Source: Planctomycetales bacterium (lineage in GTDB: Bacteria; Planctomycetota; UBA11346). From it: 5,238 nt of DNA. The stretch lies in NCBI GenBank assembly GCA_025362255.1, contig JANYGY010000087.1, forward strand, positions 1-5,238, read 5' to 3'. Below the pieces are notes generated by a model. That model did no database searches. It was not told the origin of the DNA and was given only the letters and a program-made list of their open reading frames with translations. A program made the position numbers and the translations under genes. This document shows, in pieces, positions 1 through 4,079 of this stretch; within the stretch, counting starts at the first letter, position 1; every line of letters starts with the position of its first letter.

Positions 1-2
1 GT

Positions 3-341
3 CGCCCGTGCGGGACGTGGTCATGGAGCGACAAGCAATTGGCCGATCTGACCTTGGCGACGGCCCAGATGATCCGTCCTGGGATCGGCCGTTTACTGAC
101 TTGGGCCGCTGACCTTTTGCCGCGATTGGGCGTGCAGGTTGACCGCTGGACCGACTGTCAGGGTCGCGGGGGCCTCATGAGTGGGAATGTGTTGGCCGCC
201 TACGCCACCCGGTCGGCGCTGCCGGGGGTGCCCCTGCCCTGCGACAAATCTGTGCAGTTCGCAAAGGTTAGTGGGTTCCTTACAAACACCCAGCCAGACG
301 TAACGCGGTCACTACTTCAGCAGTCGCGGTCGAGCGGTTGA
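3..341 (+). CDS. possible C-terminal end of an unrecognised protein, cut by the left edge (doubtful)
   Basis: This frame has no stop from the left edge to the TGA at 339-341, about 112 codons. By eye, roughly four fifths of its third codon positions up to about 246 are G or C, clearly more than its second positions, which looks coding-like. I do not recognise the product. It is Trp- and Leu-rich, with stretches such as LTWAADLLPRLGVQVDRW, and has no motif I can name. If it is a short complete gene, TTG at 39 is a possible start, with GGAG about ten bases before it. Against it, its last 62 bases run antisense through the end of metF, and codon quality drops after about 246. A competing short frame is open from position 2 to a stop at 110-112 and reads DPSWDRPFTDLGR at its end, which could be the disordered tail of a different gene. 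If neither is real, 1-279 is intergenic, and I see no RNA gene, clear terminator or mobile element in it. Confidence 0.22.
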   Translation, partial: RPCGTWSWSDKQLADLTLATAQMIRPGIGRLLTWAADLLPRLGVQVDRWTDCQGRGGLMSGNVLAAYATRSALPGVPLPCDKSVQFAKVSGFLTNTQPDVTRSLLQQSRSSG

Positions 342-1143
342 GGCAGTAGAGATGCAGGCCGGGGGCGCCGGCGGCGAGTAGGTCGCGGCAGAAGGCGACG
401 GTCCAGGCGATGCCGGCTTGGCGGACTGCGATCTTATCATGGGCCAATGGTTCGAGTGCGGCGCGGACGGCTGCCGGGACGCTGGCACCGCAGCGGTCGC
501 AAAAGCGCACCAGGGCGTGGAAATCGGTGATCGGCAGGATTCCCGGAATGATGCGCGCGTTCGGCATCCGGGCGCGCAACGCTTGGTAATCGGCGACTGA
601 AAAAAAACATTGGGTGATCGCGCCGCAGGCTCCGGCGGAAAATTTGTTCCCGAGGTTCTGCCAGTCGGCGTCACGGCTGAGGGCGTCGGGATGCTTTTCG
701 GGAAATGCGGCGCACAGCGTGGCGAACCGGCCATCGGCGCGGATCAGATCGATCAGGTCCTTGGCATAGGCACAGCCGCCGTCGGTCGGGGTGAAACGCG
801 TTTCGCCCTTGGGGGGATCGCCGCGTAGCGCCAGGAGGTTGCTGATTCCGGCAGCGGCATATTCGTCGAGCAGCGCTTTCAGATCAGCGCGCGTGGCGTT
901 GACGCAGGTCACGTGCGCCATCGCCGTGATCCCGGTCTTGCCCTGGATGTGTTCGATCACTTCGCGGGTCTTGGCGCGCGTGCCGCCGCCCGCGCCATAG
1001 GTCACGGATACGAAGTCCGGTCCGAGCTGGGCGAGCGCCTCGACAGTGTCCTCGAGGGTCGACCAGGCGCGATCGGTTTTCGGCGGAAAGAACTCGAACG
1101 ACAGGGTCCTCGAGCGCTCGGCAAACAAGTGATCAAGGCGCAT
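280..1143 (-). CDS. metF: 5,10-methylenetetrahydrofolate reductase MetF
   Basis: This flavoprotein reduces 5,10-methylene-THF to 5-methyl-THF in the cytoplasm, supplying the methyl group for methionine synthesis. The 287-residue protein spans the whole TIM-barrel family length. It shows SFEFFPPKT at 15-23, with Glu17 matching the catalytic Glu28 of E. coli MetF. FVSVTYGAGGG is at 44-54. ALRGDPP is at 105-111, with Asp109 matching Asp120. FPEKHPDA is at 147-154, AITQCFF at 175-181 with the folate-contacting Gln178, IIPGILPITDF at 198-208, and LYCLNRS near the C-terminus. Family members usually have AITQFFF, so Cys179 is a mild variant. The ATG at 1143 gives the normal N-terminus just ahead of the SFEFFPP strand. 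The bases before it (ATCTTACGTACC) are not a Shine-Dalgarno. The reading frame stays open about 40 codons further upstream, but without a usual start codon. It lies about 100 bases after the glycosyltransferase-like gene on the same strand. Its family assignment is secure. Confidence 0.97.
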   Translation of the reverse strand: MRLDHLFAERSRTLSFEFFPPKTDRAWSTLEDTVEALAQLGPDFVSVTYGAGGGTRAKTREVIEHIQGKTGITAMAHVTCVNATRADLKALLDEYAAAGISNLLALRGDPPKGETRFTPTDGGCAYAKDLIDLIRADGRFATLCAAFPEKHPDALSRDADWQNLGNKFSAGACGAITQCFFSVADYQALRARMPNARIIPGILPITDFHALVRFCDRCGASVPAAVRAALEPLAHDKIAVRQAGIAWTVAFCRDLLAAGAPGLHLYCLNRSTATAEVVTALRLAGCL

Positions 1144-1158
1144 GGTACGTAAGATCAG

Positions 1159-1189
1159 TGATTCAATCGTTGTATCAAGATGAAACGAT
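1159..1189. promoter_or_regulatory. overlapping inverted repeats in the metF leader, possible operator
   Basis: Fifteen bases ahead of the metF ATG lies TGATTCAATCGTTGTATCA (1159-1177), a 19-base near-palindrome of form TGAT-N-CAA-NNN-TTG-N-ATCA. Seven of its eight arm positions pair. A second inverted repeat overlaps it: ATCGTT (1166-1171) and AACGAT (1184-1189), six matching bases 12 apart. The block is visibly more AT-rich than the surrounding DNA. The position suits a methionine or S-adenosylhomocysteine-responsive repressor site (MetR- or SahR-like), but I cannot match a known consensus with confidence. It could also form a hairpin in the metF leader RNA. I could not place a convincing -35/-10 pair. 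Confidence 0.35.
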
Positions 1190-1203
1190 GGCTGCTCTCC
1201 AGC

Positions 1204-1251
1204 GGAGTCAGCGGCGGAGTCAGCCCTGGAGTCAGCACCGAAGTCAGCGAC
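1204..1251. repeat. 12-base tandem repeat, four copies, between the glycosyltransferase gene and metF
   Basis: There are four adjacent 12-base units: GGAGTCAGCGGC (1204), GGAGTCAGCCCT (1216), GGAGTCAGCACC (1228) and GAAGTCAGCGAC (1240). The core GGAGTCAGC is identical in the first three copies, and the fourth differs by one base. The variable part is the last three bases. Read on the minus strand, each unit carries GCTGACTCC. Because 12 is a multiple of three, all four TGA triplets fall in the frame of the glycosyltransferase gene, and the first one (1246-1244) is its stop codon. In the metF frame the same units read ADFG-ADSR-ADSA-ADSA without a stop. Confidence 0.9.
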
Positions 1252-2341
1252 TACGACTTTCGGTCATCCGCCGCCACGCCGAGGTGATTTCAGCTTTGCC
1301 GCCGACTCCGGCATCGCCCAGTGCCGAACGATAGACGGCTACCAAGGCTTCGCCCACCAGCTCGGCCGAATAGCGCTCGCGGGCCAGGCTTCGCCCGGCG
1401 TCACCCATCTGCTGCCGGCGTCCGCGATCGTGCAGCAGGCGTATGGCATCGGCCATCGCGTCGCGGTCACCGGCCTTCACCAGTACCGCGGTCTGGCCAT
1501 CGCGGACCAGCTCGGGCAAGCCGCCCGTGGCGATGCCGATCACCGGTTTGCCCAGAGCCATCGCGGTCAGCGGCAGCAGCGGCGAACATTCGCGGTTGCC
1601 GGGCAGCGCCAGGACATCGCAGCCAGCAGTGAAATGCGCGATGTCATGCCCGGTCGCGCAGACCAGGGTGCAACCGGTGGCGATGGCCATCTCGGTGGCG
1701 CGATCCGGATCAGTGGTCAGCAGGCGGGCGGTCAGCGGCAGTCCCGCCTGTTGGACCTCGGCGACGGCCGTGAGCCACCGGCGCAAGGCGGCCCGTTCGC
1801 CCGGATCGATCGCGCCGATGGTCCACGCGCTGGCCAACGACGATGCGGTGGGAGCAGCCTCGACGGTGACCCCCAGCGGAGCGATGGCGACGCGATCGCG
1901 GGCCAACCCGATGCGTGCCAGGGCGTGCGCGCGATGATGCTCGGTGGGCACCAGGACCCAGGTCACCAACGGATCGCGCAGCCTGCGGGCGGCGTACGGT
2001 TCTTCGGCGTGATGCAGCGTGACCACCACCGACAGGCCGAGACGCCGGGCCAGGTCGAGGGTCGTTCCCAGATTCGCCAAGCCATGCGCATGCAGCAGAT
2101 CCGGGGTCCAGGTCGCGACCTTCCGCACCGTGATCCGCCGCTCGCGGCGCACCCAGCCCCACCAGCCGGGCGTGTAGCTGAGGATGGTGCGGCCATCATC
2201 GGTGATGGTGCGCTCGGTATCGGGGATGAGCAACGCCGTCTCATGGCCGTGGCGCGCCAGCGCGATCAACGACGGCTGGGCGGCTTGCAATTCTTCGCCG
2301 TCCATGGAGGGCACCGCGTGCAGGATGCGCAGCGGGATCAT
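1244..2341 (-). CDS. GT4-type (GT-B fold) glycosyltransferase-like protein with altered donor-site residues
   Basis: The 365-residue protein has the two-domain layout of family 4 glycosyltransferases, which move a sugar from a nucleotide-sugar donor to an acceptor. The N-terminal domain starts LRILHAVPSMDG (4-15) and contains PDLLHAHG (80-87) and VVVTLHHAEEPY (105-116). The linker PTEHHRAHAL is followed by VAIAPLGV. The C-terminal domain has CDVLALPG (241-248), MALGKPVIGIATGGLPELVRDG (261-282) and the usual helical tail with RERYS. Several expected residues are changed. The glycine-rich loop near the N-terminus is DGEELQAAQ. The usual GR before the donor phosphates is Gly176-Ala177. The EX7E motif has Glu251 but Thr259 in place of the second Glu. 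Acceptor and donor are unknown. There is no transmembrane segment, so it should be cytoplasmic or peripherally membrane-bound. Its ATG overlaps the yacG stop as ATGA, suggesting translational coupling. No Shine-Dalgarno is visible before it. Fold and family are confident, catalytic activity less so. Confidence 0.9.
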   Translation of the reverse strand: MIPLRILHAVPSMDGEELQAAQPSLIALARHGHETALLIPDTERTITDDGRTILSYTPGWWGWVRRERRITVRKVATWTPDLLHAHGLANLGTTLDLARRLGLSVVVTLHHAEEPYAARRLRDPLVTWVLVPTEHHRAHALARIGLARDRVAIAPLGVTVEAAPTASSLASAWTIGAIDPGERAALRRWLTAVAEVQQAGLPLTARLLTTDPDRATEMAIATGCTLVCATGHDIAHFTAGCDVLALPGNRECSPLLPLTAMALGKPVIGIATGGLPELVRDGQTAVLVKAGDRDAMADAIRLLHDRGRRQQMGDAGRSLARERYSAELVGEALVAVYRSALGDAGVGGKAEITSAWRRMTESRSR

Positions 2342-2595
2342 GAGCGGTCAGTCTTCTGATCCATCACCTGATCCATCATTTGATCCATCATTTGATCAAT
2401 GCCCGGATCGTCGGCGTACGCATCGAAACTGAGGGGAGTCCCGGCGATCACGTGGCTGCCGTCTGCCCAGGCCGCGAGATCCGAAGTGCGGCAGCGCGGG
2501 CTGCAGAACGGAAAGGTCGCGGGTCGCGCGGCGCCGCTGAGCGCCACCTCGCGACGGCACGTCGGACACGGCATGATGGCACTGGCCTGGGTCAT
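2338..2595 (-). CDS. yacG: DNA gyrase inhibitor / zinc-binding protein YacG, with repeated acidic tail
   Basis: YacG is a small zinc protein that in E. coli binds the GyrB subunit and blocks DNA gyrase. The signature is intact: CPTC at 10-13 and FCSPRC at 30-35 supply the four zinc cysteines (10, 13, 31, 35), followed by the typical SDLAAWADGSHVIAG (38-52; compare DLGEWA and IP in E. coli). The protein is 85 residues against about 65 in E. coli. The extra length is a C-terminal tail in which GIDQ-MMDQ-MMDQ-VMDQ-KTDR (65-84) comes from a 12-base DNA repeat. A second ATG at codon 8 (MPCPTC) would give an N-terminus nearer to the usual one, and neither start has a clear Shine-Dalgarno. The gene overlaps the glycosyltransferase start by four bases and is divergent from dacB. 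In other bacteria yacG often sits beside coaE, which is not seen here. Confidence 0.92.
   Translation of the reverse strand: MTQASAIMPCPTCRREVALSGAARPATFPFCSPRCRTSDLAAWADGSHVIAGTPLSFDAYADDPGIDQMMDQMMDQVMDQKTDRS
2357..2404. repeat. 12-base tandem repeat coding the YacG tail
   Basis: The units are TGATCCATCACC (2357), TGATCCATCATT (2369), TGATCCATCATT (2381) and a diverged fourth, TGATCAATGCCC (2393). Copies two and three are identical. On the minus strand they encode VMDQ, MMDQ, MMDQ and GIDQ at the end of YacG. Each good unit contains TGAT-CC-ATCA, a small palindrome. The array ends about 15 bases before the ATG of the glycosyltransferase gene. Changes in copy number would keep the yacG frame, because the unit is four codons long. 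Confidence 0.9.
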
Positions 2596-2597
2596 GC

Positions 2598-2610
2598 CGC
2601 GATGATCGCG
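2598..2610. promoter_or_regulatory. 13-base perfect palindrome between yacG and dacB
   Basis: CGCGATGATCGCG is a perfect odd palindrome with six-base arms around a central G. It sits in the 56-base gap between the divergent starts of yacG (ATG ending at 2595) and dacB (2652). It starts three bases upstream of the yacG ATG, so it would lie in the yacG 5' leader and near both promoters. An operator is possible. Such CGATCG-like words can arise by chance in GC-rich DNA, so the call is weak. No clear -35/-10 boxes were found in the gap. Confidence 0.25.
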
Positions 2611-2651
2611 CTGCCGGCGGTGACGGAAGAAGTGGATTCCACCGGCGAGGC

Positions 2652-4058
2652 ATGGCCTACGTTTTTCGCCGCATGCGCCTTTCCGCTTTGATGATCCTGG
2701 CCCTGTGTTCCGTCGTCGCTGCGCGCGCCTCGGAGTTGTCCGACAAATGCGATCGGCTGCTCGATGGCGTACCGGACGGCGGGCAGGCCGGGATGGCGGT
2801 CTATGACCTCGGCATCAATGCGTGGCTCTATCGTCATGATGCCAACCAGCCGCTGACCTTGGCGAGCACCACCAAATCGCTGATTGCCGCCGCTGCGCTT
2901 ACCCAGCTCGGCACGCAATTCCGCTTTCGCACCCAAGTCTACACCGTCGGCCCCTTGGGATCTCGGATCCAGGGGCTCGGGATCATCGGCGGCGGCGATC
3001 CGTGCCTCGATGGGCATTTCAGCGACGATCAGCCCGAGCGCATTTTCGCCGATTGGGCCGAGCAGCTCAAAGGTCAGGGGATCACCGCCATCGATGGCGA
3101 TCTGGTGATCGACAGCCGGCTGTTCAGCGGGCCGATCCGGCCCGAGACCTATCCCCAGGATCAGGACAATCAGCAACGGTGGTACAGCGCTCCGGCGAGC
3201 GCCTTTGCGTGGAATGACAACTGCATCGAGGTCCGGGTGGTGCCGACCCGAGTCGGCGAGCGGGCGAACGTCGAAGTCCGGCCGAACAGTGGGCGGATCA
3301 CGGTCACCAACCAAACCCGCTCGATCGCCGGCAAAGGTGACAAGGCGATTTTCGTCACCCGTGACCGCACCGGGAATGCGGTGACCGTCACCGGCAATTA
3401 CAGTGCGGCGACGCCGTGGTTCCCGGTTTCGATCCGCACGGATCCGGACCTGCTGGCCGGCGATCAGGTGCGGGCATCCCTGCTCGCGGCGGGCATTCCC
3501 GTGTCGGGTAAAGTCCGCCTCGGCCCGGTAGATGCGCGCGCCGGGCGTTTGGTCATCGACCATGCCTCGCCGCTGGTGCCGGCGGTGACCTTGATGAATC
3601 AGCACAGCCAGAATTTCTATGGCGAACAATTGCTGCGCATTCTCGGATTCGAACGTGCTCACGAAGGTTCAGTCGCTGCCGGGACCAAGGCAACTCTTCA
3701 GGTGCTCAGGCGCCTGATCGGGCCATCGGCTGACACCATCACCCTGCTGGATGGCAGTGGGCTGTCGTACGGCAACGCGGCCTCGGCCGAGGTCATGGTC
3801 GACGTGTTCGCCGCAATGCACCGATCGCCGTTGCGCGAGGTCTTCTACGACAGCCTCAAAGTGCGCGATGTCGGCAAGGTGCCGGGCCGGGTCAAGACCG
3901 GGACTCTGGCGGTGGCGACCTGTCTAGTTGGTTACCTCGATCCACCCTCGGGCCACCGCTTGGCCTTCGCCATGTTGTTCAATCGCGGCACTTCCCGCGA
4001 TTTCGGCTGGGCGCCCAAGATCCGCGATCAGCTGTATCGACTGCTCGCCGATCAATGA
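2652..4058 (+). CDS. dacB: D-alanyl-D-alanine carboxypeptidase/endopeptidase, PBP4 (DacB) type, peptidase family S13
   Basis: This penicillin-binding protein should act in the periplasm, removing the terminal D-Ala from peptidoglycan stem peptides or cutting D-Ala-meso-DAP cross-bridges. It has all three active-site motifs. ASTTK (71-75) carries the SxxK pair Ser72 and Lys75. HSQN (318-321) supplies SxN as Ser319-Asn321. RVKTGT (413-418) supplies KTG at 415-417. Family landmarks include GGGDPCL (113-119), IDGDLVIDSRLF (147-158), SAFAWNDNCIEV (183-194), MNQHSQNFYGEQLL (315-328) and LLDGSGLS (365-372). The 468-residue length is normal for PBP4 proteins, with the large insertion domain between SxxK and SxN. 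A signal peptide covers about 1-27, with a charged start, hydrophobic LSALMILALCSVVA and a likely cleavage after ARA. GAGG lies only one base before the ATG at 2652, too close for a good ribosome site. ATG at 2673 (MRLSALMIL) would give a cleaner signal peptide and is an alternative start. It converges on the next gene. Confidence 0.96.
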   Translation: MAYVFRRMRLSALMILALCSVVAARASELSDKCDRLLDGVPDGGQAGMAVYDLGINAWLYRHDANQPLTLASTTKSLIAAAALTQLGTQFRFRTQVYTVGPLGSRIQGLGIIGGGDPCLDGHFSDDQPERIFADWAEQLKGQGITAIDGDLVIDSRLFSGPIRPETYPQDQDNQQRWYSAPASAFAWNDNCIEVRVVPTRVGERANVEVRPNSGRITVTNQTRSIAGKGDKAIFVTRDRTGNAVTVTGNYSAATPWFPVSIRTDPDLLAGDQVRASLLAAGIPVSGKVRLGPVDARAGRLVIDHASPLVPAVTLMNQHSQNFYGEQLLRILGFERAHEGSVAAGTKATLQVLRRLIGPSADTITLLDGSGLSYGNAASAEVMVDVFAAMHRSPLREVFYDSLKVRDVGKVPGRVKTGTLAVATCLVGYLDPPSGHRLAFAMLFNRGTSRDFGWAPKIRDQLYRLLADQ

Positions 4059-4069
4059 CCCCGGGGGTC
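4057..4069. terminator. short palindrome between convergent genes, weak terminator candidate
   Basis: GACCCC-G-GGGGTC is a perfect 13-base palindrome that begins inside the dacB stop codon and lies in the 21-base gap before the stop of the opposing gene at 4080. As RNA it could fold into a five-base-pair stem with a three-base loop on either strand. Neither side has a run of T, so it is not a standard intrinsic terminator. Its place between two convergent stops is the main reason to list it. Confidence 0.3.
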
Positions 4070-4079
4070 GCGCCGGAGG

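Noticed and set aside
272..292. TGGGT and ACCCA inverted repeat around the metF stop as a terminator
   Set aside because: The stem is only five base pairs with an 11-base loop and no T-run follows, so it does not support a terminator call.
1150..1178. TTGATA as a -35 box for a metF promoter
   Set aside because: At 16-18 base spacing the candidate -10 hexamers (such as ATCTTA) do not resemble TATAAT, so a sigma-70 promoter cannot be supported.
1204..1251. Possible CRISPR array or plasmid-type iterons
   Set aside because: The units are 12 bases with no spacers, and there is no cas, rep or origin feature nearby. A simple tandem repeat explains it.
1430..2359. 309-codon plus-strand open frame opposite the glycosyltransferase gene
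   Set aside because: The composition is Gly/Gln/Arg-rich with no domain pattern, and the opposite strand has clear GT4 motifs and an ATGA junction with yacG.
2592..3662. 356-codon minus-strand open frame covering most of the first two thirds of dacB
   Set aside because: It is antisense to a gene with all its catalytic motifs. The product is rich in Arg, Gly, Asp and Ala, with no recognisable domain, as expected of a GC-rich shadow frame.
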